From contig OX940865.1 of the NCBI GenBank assembly GCA_954871525.1, forward strand, positions 25,218,420-25,282,419: a DNA stretch of 64,000 bases. The letters are read 5' to 3'. The position numbers and the translations under genes were made by a program. Origin of the DNA: Parietaria judaica (Eukaryota > Streptophyta > Magnoliopsida > Rosales > Urticaceae). Under the pieces are notes generated by a model that saw only the letters and a list, made by a program, of their open reading frames with translations, was not told the origin of the DNA and ran no database searches. The stretch's first letter is position 1. Every line of letters starts with the position of its first letter. Of this stretch, positions 43,933 to 56,392 are shown piece by piece.

Positions 43933-45128
43933 TGACTAAGTCACTAGTTTCAGTCAGGATGACACTCAATCAGACACATAAAAACCTGTATTCTTGCGGT
44001 TCTTTTTTTTCCAACATATGTTTTGTTTCGAAATGTCAATATTTTTGGTTTATACTGATTAAGAGGATATAGGTTTGCCGTATAGTGGATTCTCACAAAT
44101 CTCAATTTTCTTTTTGGCACATTTTAAAACAATTGAATCTTTAAATTTTGAAAAATCGGAATCGTATGAAACCGGAAATGTGGATTCTGCTTTTATCGGT
44201 ACCAGAATTTTGGTAGCGGATTCAAATCCAGGAATTCGGTGGTGGTTTGGGTTATTAACTTAATAGACTGCGTTTTGTTATAATATTTCTTAGGCAAACG
44301 AGAATTTAAGCAAACGAGAATACAAATGATATAAAATTGGGTTCTTTGCGACACAAAGACCCTTATACATGAAATCGAACTCTATCGCTTATTTGCCATT
44401 GATTCATATTTACAGAAGGAATTTGGAAGCTAGATATTGCAAACCAAAAGATAATGTGTTTTAAGAACTTTAATAAACTAAAAAAAAAAAAAAGATCAAA
44501 GGAATTCGCAAGCTTGTTTCACATAGCTTAAACTATTATATAAGTTTATATTTTATTCTATATCAACTTATCTATCGCGGCTGAACTATACCAAGGAATG
44601 AGAAGATCTCTTCTACATTTGATGTGTCAATTAATTATACGCACATTTAACATTTACATGCAAGAGTTTGTTTGTTTTAAGGGTCAATCCTTAGTAATTA
44701 TCATGATCCGTTTTAAGGGTTGAACTCAAAACGCTTAAGATATTATTATCCATCATACATATTTATTATTACGGTGTTTGCGGCATAAGTATCTGATATT
44801 ATCCTACATGGGTTGACATATTCTAAATCCATTTTTAGGGACAATATAATCTAAAAGCCACTAAATAATGTACAAGTCCGTTTCCGTCCATGTTCTATTA
44901 AGATATGGTACATGAGGAACCCGCATATGTCTTACGATTAAATTCCGAGAATATCAATTGTTCAATATTTTTCTTAAATTAAAGACTTAGGCATGTCTCT
45001 AAGTTAGCAAGCGTGTTTACTCGAGTATCGTCGTATAGATGCAATTGGATGTTGATATTGTAATTTTGTGGTCTTTGAGTAATATTGTCGTTAAAAATAT
45101 TAGAACGTACATGGTACAAATCTATCTA

Positions 45129-45179
<51 letters not shown>

Positions 45180-45396
45180 AGATCTCACGAGAATGACATG
45201 GCACATTGAGATCAAGTTATTCTCACATCCTAATTTTCTTAGAATTTTTTTTTTTAGCACAATGAGATGAAGTTAATGTCCCATTTAGTCGATTCATTTA
45301 TTTCACATATATATATAGATTCATTTATTTTATATATATATATATGTATTAAATGAACAAAATATTGACTATGCCATTGGAAATTCATTTGTTTTT
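43933..45396. other. Intergenic DNA
   Basis: AT-rich 3' flank of the amidase gene with a poly-A patch near 44480. No gene is seen. A (TA)n microsatellite lies at 45130-45174. Confidence 0.5.
45130..45174. repeat. (TA)n microsatellite
   Basis: About 22 TA units preceded by CTAT repeats. Confidence 0.95.
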
Positions 45397-45640
45397 AGGG
45401 TTAATTATGGCAATAATGCACAACCTTTGGTCAAGAGGGGTTTCAGGTCCCAAACCTTTCAAAGTGTGGGAAAAAATACACAACCTTTGTTGAATGTAAA
45501 ATATGTTGGTCCTTCCGTTAGGGATGTTAACTTCTGCTGATGTGGCATCGTTAAATTACCAAATAGATTGTCAATTTGTAATATTAATTACATAGCCTAA
45601 TTAATAATAATAAATTAAAATATTTTAATTATGATTCTTT
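45397..45640. mobile_element. Single end of a MULE-like element related to 57150-57929
   Basis: The sequence AGGGTTAATTATGGCAATA and the following 240 bases are similar to the long terminal repeats of the element at 57150-57929. Shared blocks include TGGTCCTTCCGTTAGGGATG and GTGGCATCGTTAAA. No matching inverted end was found to the right, so this is a lone or broken copy. Confidence 0.6.
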
Positions 45641-45647
45641 TTTTTGT

Positions 45648-46102
45648 GTGTAAATTTTGTGGTTTTTTATTTTTGTGTTTTAAATCTATTTAGATTGTTT
45701 TACTGTTGTAATTTTTATTTTCTCTAATCCTACAATTGTTCAATATGTGTTATATTCTTCTAACATTATGTGTTAACATTATATTGTTTAACATGCTTAT
45801 ATACTTACATAACAAATATCCAGGAAATGGCCCGAACGACCTCGCACAACCCTCATTGTTCCAGTCGCATCTACGGTGAGTGTTTATGATTTTGGTATAT
45901 ATATATTTATTTTTGGGTAAATTTTGTGGGTCTTTTTCATTGTAAGTTTGTGTTTTAAATCTATTTAAATTATTTTTCTATTGTAATTTTTATTCTCTCA
46001 GTTTTACATTTGTTCAATATATGTTTTATTCTTCTCATTATGTGTTGCATAATATTGTTTAACATGCTTAAATATTTAGTAAATAAAAAATGCAGGAAAT
46101 GG
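45648..46102 (+). repeat. Two direct repeats of about 185 bp, possibly duplicated intron/exon fragments
   Basis: Copies at 45648-45831 and 45915-46102 share GTGTTTTAAATCTATTTA, CAATATGTGTT-type and ATTGTTTAACATGCTTA blocks. Each ends in CAGGAAATGGC, which looks like an intron acceptor followed by an exon. Between them CTACGGTGAGTG resembles a donor. This may be the decayed gene of a transposon or a captured host gene. No protein family is recognisable. Confidence 0.45.
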
Positions 46103-48335
46103 CTTCATGTAAAAATCTAAGTTGACCACAAGGAGCACAATAGATTATTTCTACTATTATACGATTGGGTGATTGTCGGTACTCCCGTTTTGCATTATTT
46201 TGATTTATTTACTCATATATTAATTGACTAAATCATTCTATTCTTTTTATTATGTTATGCTTATGAATTCAAATGCATGCAGAAACAAAAATATTTTCTA
46301 TTTTTCATAGTTGTAATTGTTTAATATCGCAGTTTTTTTTTAATTTACTGTATTTTTTTCATCTTTTTTGTGATTCTTGAAAATTTACCAGTTGAGAATT
46401 CAAATTATTAAGGCCTTTAAAGTGTTAAGTGCATTTTCTATATGCATATTTTGTAAGTGTTTAGAACTTTAGGAATTGCGATTTTTAATAGTAGTATATA
46501 TATACACAAAAGTAAATTGTTATATACATGTATTTTTTTATTGCTTTATATAAAATGTGTTGATCGGCTATGTAGAAGTTATTTTTATTGTATATAGAGC
46601 TCGAAAGTTGGAACCACGAAACGAACTGTTATATTAGTGGTTGCGTAAGATATGAATGATGGTCAGCGTAATGATTTTTTATTTTATTTTAAGAGTTTAT
46701 TAATCTATCCATATTATGTCCGAAGTTATTTGTGGCTTAATTAAACTCTATGCTGAGAAATGTCTGTTTTAATTTTAGGTTCACTTTGCACACTCAATGG
46801 GTTTGTTAAGGATAAAAGTCATCGTGCTCCGGATAATTACTATTTCATTCCAGCTTATGAAAAGGTGTTACACTTGCTTAAATAGGTTGCTCTGTTTTTG
46901 TTGTTTGATTTGAATTTTTGTATTAATATTACTATATGTTGCATTCTGGATTGTGAAAAAGAAATTGGTTACATCGTTTTTTGTCATTGGTGGTTAACAA
47001 AATATTCAATATATGGAAGTAGGGAAGGTCTTATAAAAACAAAGACACTTTAATGGTTTGTTTCTGCAACTAAGGTTCCAAAAGTTGATAAGATTGGAAT
47101 TTGAAAGTACTGCAAACTACGGAGTCCTGTTATTTTTAAGAATTTGATCGTAAGTATTCATTATTGAGAGTTACAATGGTAGTTAAGTTTAATAACCAAT
47201 GATAATGCTAACACTATATTTTATACAAACTAGCACTCAATAAACTAATTGATCAAGTCTAGATTAAATTTGAAAAGCGTTGATGAAAATCTTGATTAAA
47301 TTTAATCGAATAACTTTTTTGCAATAGACTTGCCGTTCCTTGCGTGTGGAGAATAGGTACCAATTTACTCTCGATCAATTTAGTTCCTTATCGGATGAAA
47401 AATATTAACAAATAATTTTTTGCTATTGACATTATCGGTCTCTACTTCAGAGATCATTGATTTATTCCATTATATCTAGAACTTTCGGTCTCAAGAATTC
47501 TATAATACAATTATATGAACGTTTGTTTTCAACAATGGCACTTCTCTAACTAGTATAGGTATATATGTCGAAGTTTGAAGGAATAACATTCGTTTTTTTT
47601 TTTAACATTCTGATCAAATTGATAATTCAATAAAGTAAGCTTTTTCATTGAATTTTAAATTCTCTTAGCAAAGTTTCATGGTATTTATTTTCTGAAAACT
47701 CTAACAAATGTATAAGCATTCATATGCTTCACTTTATAAGGTGGTGAGACGGAAATATCGTTATTATATTTGAGTTTTGGGATGAATCTATGCGGTGTTT
47801 AGACAGAAATATATATGGGTTATTAGCTAATTTTTTGGGATGAACTCTTAATTTAGCTCTTAATAAGGTATAACTTTTGCGGGCGCGATTCTTAATCTTT
47901 ATAAGAATATGTATTATTAAATTATGAGTGAATGATATTGTATAGTGAAACTGAGTAACTAATAATTTAATTTTATGTCTTTCAATTACAACACATAATT
48001 AAATTTATCTAAATTTTCAATATTTTAGTCAAATTTATAGTATTATTAGTACTCCAAAGGCAAATATAAGAAACGAGTTTTTTTTAATCAATTTATATAT
48101 ACTATTATATATATGAGGTTTTAATTTAATTTTGATTTATATTTAATTGTTAGTATTAATTTTTCTTTACACATTCAATAATATTTCTTATTAAATTTGG
48201 ACTGAGTTTTCTATTATTATTGACAACTTTGTAATGAAGAATACTTTTTATTATAAAAAATTATTGCATATTTAATTTAAATACATATTTTATACATATA
48301 TTTAAACACTATATATCATATAAAATAATATTTTA
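46103..48335. other. Degenerate AT-rich DNA, probably transposon-derived
   Basis: No open frame of note. It lies between a MULE-like end and a Helitron-like 3' terminus, so it is probably old transposon sequence. I recognise no specific gene. Confidence 0.4.
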
Positions 48336-48365
48336 TTCGCTTTCGCGCGGTGCTTTTCTACTAGT
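48336..48365 (+). mobile_element. Possible Helitron 3' terminus
   Basis: TTCGCTTTCGCGCGGTGC, with a short CGC/GCG stem, is followed about 10 bases later by CTAG and then T, as in plant Helitron 3' ends. The stem is weak and no matching 5' TC end was identified with confidence, so this is tentative. Confidence 0.3.
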
Positions 48366-48576
48366 TGAGTATTAAAGCCACTAAAATATTTCTTAATTAT
48401 TTATGGGTAGCTATTGACTATTTTTATTTGCTTCCTGCATTATTTTACTTTTGATTGTATAATTAATTATTTATGACCACATTAACGGTACTTCTAAGGC
48501 GAGCTATAATTAATTTAAGACTGAAAAAACGTCACGTTTATAAGCTCGTCCACTTCCATATTATACAATACTATAC

Positions 48577-48584
48577 TATAAATA
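48577..48584 (+). promoter_or_regulatory. TATA box of the kiwellin-like gene
   Basis: TATAAATA lies 93 bases before the start codon, giving an expected leader of roughly 60 bases. Confidence 0.65.
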
Positions 48585-48669
48585 CAAGGCTGAAACTCTA
48601 ACCCTATATCACACCAGTACGAAGAGAGGCATATCAAGGAAGAAAGAGAGTCGAGAGTAAAGAAAAAAA

Positions 48670-49215
48670 ATGAAGACCCAAATCTATTTCTTGATCTTTC
48701 TCCTCGCCCTCGGGACAACGACCTCGAAAACCTGCCGGCCGAGCGGCAGGATCACGGGGAAAACTCCGCCGCCCGGGCAGTGCAACCCCGAGAACGACTC
48801 TGAGTGCTGCAAGAAGGGCAAGCACTACACCACCTACCAGTGCTCGCCCGCAGTGACGGCCCGCACGAAGGCCGTCCTGACTCTCAACAGCTTCCAGAAG
48901 GGCGGCGACGGCGGCGGTCCCTCGGAGTGCGACAAGAAGTACCACTCCGACAACACCCCTGTCGTGGCCCTCTCTACCGGCTGGTTCGCGGACGCGAGCC
49001 GGTGCCTGAGGAACATCACGGTGTACGGGAATGGGCGGAGCGTGGAGGCGATGGTGGTGGACGAGTGCGACTCCACGGCGGGGTGCGACGACGAGCACGA
49101 CTACCAGCCTCCGTGCCCTAACAACATCGTTGACGCTTCCAAGGCCGTTTGGAAGGCACTCAAGGTCCCTAGGAGCGACTGGGGTGAGATGGACATACAT
49201 TGGTCTCAAGCTTGA
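48670..49215 (+). CDS. Kiwellin/ripening-related protein, secreted, barwin-like fold
   Basis: A single exon of 181 aa. Residues 1-20 form a hydrophobic signal peptide ([15 protein letters not shown]...). The mature part has ten cysteines (22, 38, 46, 47, 58, 87, 112, 133, 139, 149), expected to pair as disulfides, and one N-glycosylation sequon (NIT at 115). The segments [13 protein letters not shown] and AMVVDECDS, and the closing DIHWSQA, are typical of the ripening-related/kiwellin family with a double-psi beta-barrel. Family members are apoplastic; some kiwellins bind and inhibit pathogen chorismate mutase. Whether this one does is unknown. The exon is distinctly GC-rich within AT-rich flanks. 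The antisense frame at 48634-49209 is a shadow of it. Confidence 0.9.
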   Translation: MKTQIYFLIFLLALGTTTSKTCRPSGRITGKTPPPGQCNPENDSECCKKGKHYTTYQCSPAVTARTKAVLTLNSFQKGGDGGGPSECDKKYHSDNTPVVALSTGWFADASRCLRNITVYGNGRSVEAMVVDECDSTAGCDDEHDYQPPCPNNIVDASKAVWKALKVPRSDWGEMDIHWSQA

Positions 49216-51967
49216 TATCTATAATATATATACATAAATATATATATATAATATGTTTATATATATGTATATGTTAATGTGTGTGTTTTATGTCCTTTAT
49301 ATATGTGTGAAGTGTGTTAGACTTTTGAGCTTGTAATAAGTTTGTCGTTCGACGTATAAATATATTACGTACTTCATCAAAGTGTTAAGTCATATTATAA
49401 ATGTTAATTTAAGTGTCACACTGACATTAATGTGTATATTTATAAAAAAAAAAAAAACTAAAAATTAAAATTCGCACAATTAATTATCTTACTATTATTA
49501 AATAATAATTCAATATGCACAATGTTAGTTATTTAAAAAAGTTGAGATGATAGGGTAATGATAACGTTAATGTTCTGTAAAGTTTTTCTTTTAGTTCATC
49601 CAATAATTGTTAGCATAAAGGAGTCGGCATTTTATTCAAAATAAAGCGCATATAGAGTAAAATTTTGTTAAATTAATACTCGATAAATTAATAATTTTGA
49701 TAAAATAATATTTTAGTAAGGTCTCGATTTTAATTAATATGCCTAAATTTTACCTCGATAAACATAAAATTTCTCTGATCCTAACAATATTAATTTATAC
49801 AGGTTTTAAGTTTAGCAAAATTGTGAGATTTATTCTTTATTGAGTTCGTCTCGTATATCTTAATTAATGTGTTATTTTCTTAAGCACGTAAACTTATAAT
49901 TAACACTTTTTATTTTTCTTCTTAAATACTTCAATTAGACACACACAAATAACTTAATATTAATGAAAATACATCACATAAAATCAATCCAAACTAAAAA
50001 AAGTACGATTTTGAATAGTTACTCGACATAATTTAAACTTAAAAATATGCTATATTTTTATCATGGCCGGCCTTGACTATAAGAGATTAAGACTTGCGCT
50101 TCGACCTCCAAATTTTAAGAGCCCAATTTTCCAAATTTATTATTGTATGTTGAATTAAATATTTATAAAAATATATATTTAATACTTAAGGACCCCAAAA
50201 TTTATTAGTCTAGAGTCCCTATTAACGTGGTGGAATATAACGTTAAAAAAAAAAAAGTTCAAAAGTTTATAAAAAAATAAAAATGGAAAATTAGGTGTCA
50301 TTATTAATGTGGAAGGTAATGTGAAGGGCCATTCGAAAATAATAGTCAATAATTATGATGAATAATATTAAAGGGAATATGCTAAACAGTAATGTATCGA
50401 GTCAATACATCATTTAATTATCTTATCAATGATTACATTTTTAATGAGTGATGTGTGAGAATTTCGGATCTGCCTTCTACACACTCACCAAACAAATTAG
50501 GCTATCAATGGCAAATTGGTAAAACCATACAAACTAATTTTAACTCCTTTTGTTTTAATTTTGCACATTTAACTATAATTTGGCTACTATTGTTAAGCTA
50601 TTTTTAGCCGAAATAGATCGTATATTTGTATCCTAATTGTACTTTAACCGCTTTGCTAATTACCTCTTTACCTACTTGGGTAACATTTAATTAGTGTTGT
50701 AAATATTGTAAATCGGTTTATCCATTCCGTATATTATAATTATAGAATAATTCAAAATAGAATATTATCTTTTGTTATCGAAATTGGAATATACGGTTCT
50801 GAAGTATAAATCAATATTTAAAAAAATTGAAATTGAAAACAAATTTATATATATCAAAAAATTAGAACTGGGATCCAACGTGGTGAGTGTTGTATTGTTT
50901 ATTGTATCAAAATTAACCAACGCTAACTAATTTGTTACGTTTTAACAAAATTTACAACCGCGATCTTCAACTCCTTTTTAACTGCCATAAGAAAGTGTTG
51001 TCATAAGTTAGGCTTGGATTTTCAGTAGTCATTGACCATGTGACACTAATGGCGCTTGAATTTTGTTCGTCATGCACTCGAATATCTAAATTGTCGATTT
51101 CTGAAGGAATATCCTCTTAATTGGTTGAATAGTTGAGATTTGAAAACTTGAACGTACGTTATTAAAATTTAAGATGCATAATTTAAAAAGAAGTCTTTTT
51201 GCCATAAACTAATTAAAGGGACATATTATTAGTAAGCCATAGAGCAAAGTTCAGGGACGTTTGTACAATTACTAAAAAAATATATAGAAAAAAGTTGGAT
51301 AAAGATGAAGATAAAGACCAACATCATACCAAGGCTCTCCAAAGTTGCCTTACAATTTACACCAGAAATTGACCTACACGTATTTTATTGTGATTTGACC
51401 TCCAATTTATATAAACAAATAAAACACGAAATTTAAGTCATATATGAATCCATGACCATAATAACACAAGAAAAGGAATACCATTATTTTTAAATTTTAG
51501 GTAAAACGTAACGGACCTTTTTATCAATGAAAAAATAACCCAAATTTTATTAAATTTTTTGGAATTGGATCACAAATTTAAATGTTACATGCTACTTATG
51601 TATAAAATTCAAAAATTAATGAAAAAAATTCACAGCTCTATATTTATTTTCGGTCAACTTATAATTTATAAAAAATATTTCAATATACTTGTTACTTAAC
51701 TTGGAGATAGACCCGTAAAATCAAATGATCGATTTTTTACCGATCGCATTTTTTTTCCAATGACTTTACATATAATTTTATGCAAAAAAGCAAAAGAGTT
51801 AAAGTCAAAGAACGGAACCAATTAAGAGTCGACTGCCGGCGATAGCCGCCGTCATGCCGGGAAAGTCATGTTACAAGACTGGGACTCAGTCAATAATTTA
51901 ATGACAAACAAATTTTAAGTATTCAAAATAAATAAATAAATAAATATACAAGAAGGAAGGGTCAGTT
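49216..51967. other. Intergenic DNA with a hAT-like remnant
   Basis: AT-rich with no supported gene. At about 50064-50220 the sequence GGCCGGCCTTGACTATAAG and the text that follows resemble the CAGGGCCGGCCCTGA-type end of plant hAT elements, in decayed form. Nothing else is recognisable. Confidence 0.45.
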
Positions 51968-52714
51968 AATTGAATTAAAATTGAACTCATTTCTCTCTCT
52001 TCCTCGGGTGCTTTTCCTAATACATCAAATTCATTTCTCATCTTCTTCTTTGAACTCCATATCTCATTTTTAACAAAATAAAATTAATTAAAATGTTGCT
52101 GCACATTTTGGTGTTTTGTTACAGTTTGCTACTCCTCGATTGTTAAACATAATTTGCTACTCATTCAAGTACATATCATAATCTTGTTCAATTACATATC
52201 ATATTGTTCCAAAAAAAAGTCCATTACATAGTTAAAAAAAAGGCCATTACATGTGAATGAGAGACCATAACATAGCATATGTTCTAAGAAAGAAAAAACA
52301 GTTCAGAGGTTTGAAGCTTGTGAGTGGCATCTCGTGTGAACTGTTAATTAGCATATGTTCACAAGCTTCAAACCTCTATACTGATTTTTCTTTCTTAGAA
52401 CATATGCTATGTTATGGTATCTCATTCACATGTAATGGCCTTTTTTTTTAACTATGTAATGACCTTTTTTTTGGAACAATATGATATGTAATTGAACAAG
52501 ATTATGATATGTACTTGAATGAGTAACAAATTATGTTTAACAATCGAGGAGCAACAAACTGTAACAAAACACCAAAATGTGCAGCAACGTTTTAATTAAT
52601 TTTATTTTGTTAAAAATGAGATATGGAGTTCAAAGAAGAAGATGAGAAATGAGTTTGATATATTAGGAAAAGCACCAGAGGGAGAGAGAGAAATGAGTTC
52701 AATTTTAATCAATT
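51968..52714. repeat. Long foldback inverted repeat (about 750 bp, arms about 355 bp)
   Basis: The two arms are near-perfect reverse complements from AATTGAATTAAAATTG (51968) and CAATTTTAATCAATT (ending 52714) inward to GAAGCTTGTGA (52314-52324) and TCACAAGCTTC (52359-52369). The spacer is about 35 bases. Mismatches are few and scattered. No clear target duplication or coding capacity is seen. A transcript would form a very long dsRNA hairpin. It is probably a foldback MITE, or an inverted duplication of local DNA. Confidence 0.85.
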
Positions 52715-53195
52715 TTTTGATTAAAAATGAGTGAAAAATAAGCTACTAACTGTGTTGGACGGAAAAGAAACGGAATAAACAAAACGAGAGTTTGGCAACT
52801 TTACCCGTCGAAAAAAAAAAAGGGTACTTATTATCAACTTTTTAAACACTTTGGATACTTATGACGCCATTTTCCCATAAATAAATAAACTTAATTCATG
52901 GCTGTTGAGAATTAACAGTTTTTTATTATTATTTATTTATTTAGTAATTTAAACGTTATTTATCATCCCAAAAATCTCTCAAATTTATGTATTTATTAAT
53001 TTAAAGCCTCTTATTAAACAAATTGAATTCCTTTTTCACATTTCACAGAAGAGAGAGAAACTCCTCTCTCTCCTCTCTCTTTCTCTCTCTTCGATTAGGG
53101 CTTTCCTTCATCTCTCTCTCTCTCTCTCTCCTCGTCTTCATCGTCGTCCTCGTCGAAGCTGGTTCTCTTCGCGAATCGAGGGGCTCCCGTGGATA
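52715..53195 (+). other. Upstream region and CT-rich leader of the POB1/LRB gene
   Basis: AT-rich until about 53045, then a pyrimidine tract with several CTCTCTCT runs to 53133, most likely the 5' UTR. No upstream gene is seen. Confidence 0.55.
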
Positions 53196-56100
53196 ATGAG
53201 GGATTCGAACTCGGATCTGTTCGACTTGCGAACCGTCATGGATTCGGACTTTTCTCGGAGCGCTTCGTCCTCGACGGACCCGGATTTCGCCTTCGCCTTC
53301 AACGACAGCAATTTCTCCGACCGCCAGCTCAAGATCGAGATCATGGGCGAGGCCTCGGAGGTCAGGAACGATTCCGACGCCTGCACCAGCATCGCCGACT
53401 GGGCGCGCCATCGGAAGAGGAGGAGAGAGGACATCAAGAAGGAAAACTGTACGTTTCTTCGCTTTTTCTATTGTTCTGAGAGGATAATCTTTCGATGATG
53501 TTCTTGGGCCATTGGGGTTTGAGGTTGAAGGCGATGGTTTTTGCACTTTTGGAGCTGGGTTTGATCTCATAGATAGATGAAAAAGCTAGAAAGAAGGCTC
53601 AGAAAAAGTTCGTTGTTTAATAGTTTCTGGTCTTAGATAGCTTTGTGATGGAGAGAAATGGAGGATTATGCCAAGATTTGAGTTGATAAAAGGGATTTTA
53701 CGAGAGCTTAAACCTTAGAAATCCGTAAGCAATCGATTTCACCTGGGTCGATTTTGTTCGGAAACTTGAAGTTGATTGATTTAAGTCACAACTGTTTTCT
53801 GGAGTTGGGACCTTTTTCGATCTAGGGTAAGCGTTTTTCGGATTCTTGTTATGTCACTGGGCTCAAACCTGCACTTCGAGGATATAACTCCAAATGATCG
53901 ACTGCCGAGCTAGCGGGAGTCGGATTAAATTTGATAATTCGTTCTTGCGATTTCTTGGTGGCTCTAATTTGCATTTTATTTCTGTTTCAGTTGTGGACTT
54001 AACGGGTGGCCCAGAGGAACAAATATTAACTTGCAACCAGCCCGACATGGATGATTGCGAGGGCTGCGAAAATCAGGAAGAGGACGCTGTTGCGATGGTT
54101 GAAGAAATGCCGTCTGGTACTTTAGCTTATCTTAAAGAAAGTTTATTTATTATAATCTTTTAGTTAATGCTCCCGCCAAAATGGGGACAAAAATTGTTTT
54201 GAGGTATCATAATGCTGCTTCTAGTCCTAGATTATGTACCCGGACTACCCATCTTAGCTATCGATAAATGTTTCCCTATGATGTATGAACACCGAACTTG
54301 ATCATTTCGATAGGCGATGAAGCTGCAAATAGCAATGAGTCGGATTGGAGCATGGATTGTTCAACGGTAGTGAGAGTTAAGACATTGTACATCAGCTCCC
54401 CGATTTTGGCTGCCAAAAGTCCATTCTTCTACAAGGTATGTACCGCCCCTGTTCTGAATTAGCATGGTTTGCTTGCTACTTTTGACACACTAGATGATTG
54501 CCTTATATCCTTGTGTGTTACTGTTGTAGCTCTTTTCGAACGGGATGAGGGAGTCGGAGCAAAGACATGTGACTCTTAGGATCAATGCTTCAGGTAATAA
54601 CATTTTCAAAAAGTCCTTTAAACAAGCAAAAAGATAAAACCAAATTTGAAAAGTCCATTAGAAAGTCTTAAAGACAGATAAAAATCAATCAAATTTGATA
54701 TGCAACAGCTCCGCCAGAAACTAAAACACGTCATGATAAAAATAATGAAATGAATCAGATTCTCATCAAGTTGATGGATACTGGTGAGATTCAAAATTTT
54801 AAAAAATTTCTGGAAGATTTTTATTCATTTATGTAACTTAACAAACTTATCAGAAATAAGATTAATTGACCGGCTCTCACTTGACTATATGCTCAGAATA
54901 CATTCTTATTTGTTATCGCTGTGTTTTATTTCTTGCTTAACAGAGGAAGCTGCGCTGATGGAGTTACTGAACTTCATGTATTGTAATACGTTAACTACCA
55001 CCTCGGCTCCAGCTTTGCTTGACGTGTTAATGGCTGCTGATAAATTTGAAGTAGCATCGTGCATGAGACATTGCAGCCGCCTTCTACGTAATATGCCTAT
55101 GACACCCGAATCTGCACTGCTTTATCTCGATCTCCCTTCGAGTGTCTTGATGGCAGAAGCCGTTCAGCCGTTGACAGATGCAGCAAAACAGTATCTTGCT
55201 TCCCGTTATAAGGACGTTACTAAGTAAGTTTGTCATTTTTGCACCTCTTGATTAATCTGATTCTGTTTCATATATTTATTAATTCTTTCTCATAATACCC
55301 TTCACTGCTTTCGAGTTTTATTATTTATGTCTTTTCTGTTCTTTTAGTTGTGTATCGTGTCTGTTCTTATGCTCTTATTACCAATACGTGCTGGTTCATT
55401 GGTTTTATACTAGTTGCCCCTTAGATTATTTCTTGCGTAATCATTTGGATCCATATTTTCATGCCCACCATTTGAAAGAAAGTTTGTTAATCGTGACCAG
55501 GTTCTTCGAAGAAATAATGCTGTGATTTATCTTTTCTTTTTTTCTTCTTCCGGAGACTTATCGAGCTCTCTGCACCAGGTTCCAAGAAGAAGTGATGGCC
55601 TTGCCCCTTGCTGGAATCGAGGCGATAATAGCCAGTGACGATCTGCAGATCGCGTCTGAAGACGCAGTCTACGACTTTGTCCTGAAATGGGCCCGAGCTC
55701 AGTTTCCCAAGCTAGAGGAGCGACGAGAGGTGTTGGGGTCCCGACTCGCCCGCCACATCCGCTTCCCGTATATGACATGCCGCAAGCTGAAGAAGGTCCT
55801 CACCTGCAATGACTTCGACCATGAGATCGCCTCCAAGCTCGTTCTCGAAGCCCTCTTCTTCAAGGCCGAAGTCCCGCACCGCCAGCGCGCCCTCGCTTCT
55901 GAGGACTCAGCCGCCACAAACCGCCACTTTGTGGAGCGTGCCTACAAGTACCGCCCTGTCAAGGTCGTCGAGTTCGAGCTCCCCAAGCAGCAGTGTGTTG
56001 TCTACCTGGATCTCAAACGAGACGAGTGCGGCCTGTTATACCCCTCGGGCCGAGTTTACTCCCAGGCCTTCCACTTGGGCGGTCAGGGCTTTTTCCTCTC

Positions 56101-56392
56101 GGCTCATTGTAACATGGACCAGCAAAGCTCGTTCCACTGCTTCGGCCTTTTCCTCGGAATGCAAGAGAAGGGGTCAGTGACGTTCGCGGTTGACTACGAG
56201 TTCGCCGCCCGGTCAAAGCCGACGGAGGAGTTTGTGAGCAAGTACAAGGGAAACTACACCTTCACCGGAGGCAAGGCCGTCGGGTATCGAAACCTGTTTC
56301 AGCTTCCGTGGACGAACTTCACGGCGGAGGACAGTCCTTACTTCATCAACGGTGTTCTTCATCTCCGAGCCGAGCTCACCATAAAGCACTGA
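53196..56392 (+). CDS. POB1: BTB/BACK-domain CUL3 adaptor, POB1/LRB type
   Basis: Six exons: 53196-53448, 53991-54116, 54314-54435, 54530-54593, 54944-55223 and 55579-56392, giving 552 aa (Arabidopsis POB1 is about 561). The N-terminus has [18 protein letters not shown] and the basic [16 protein letters not shown], a likely nuclear signal. The BTB domain follows ([38 protein letters not shown]), then BACK from about residue 280 and a conserved C-terminal domain ([19 protein letters not shown]). Arabidopsis LRB1 and LRB2/POB1 are CUL3 substrate adaptors acting on phytochrome B and PIF3, and POB1 restrains defence cell death through PUB17. All splice sites are GT-AG. The gene looks intact. Confidence 0.93.

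Noticed and set aside
48634..49209. Minus-strand frame of 191 codons
   Set aside because: It mirrors the GC-rich kiwellin exon, is arginine- and valine-rich without motifs, and lacks a plausible gene structure.
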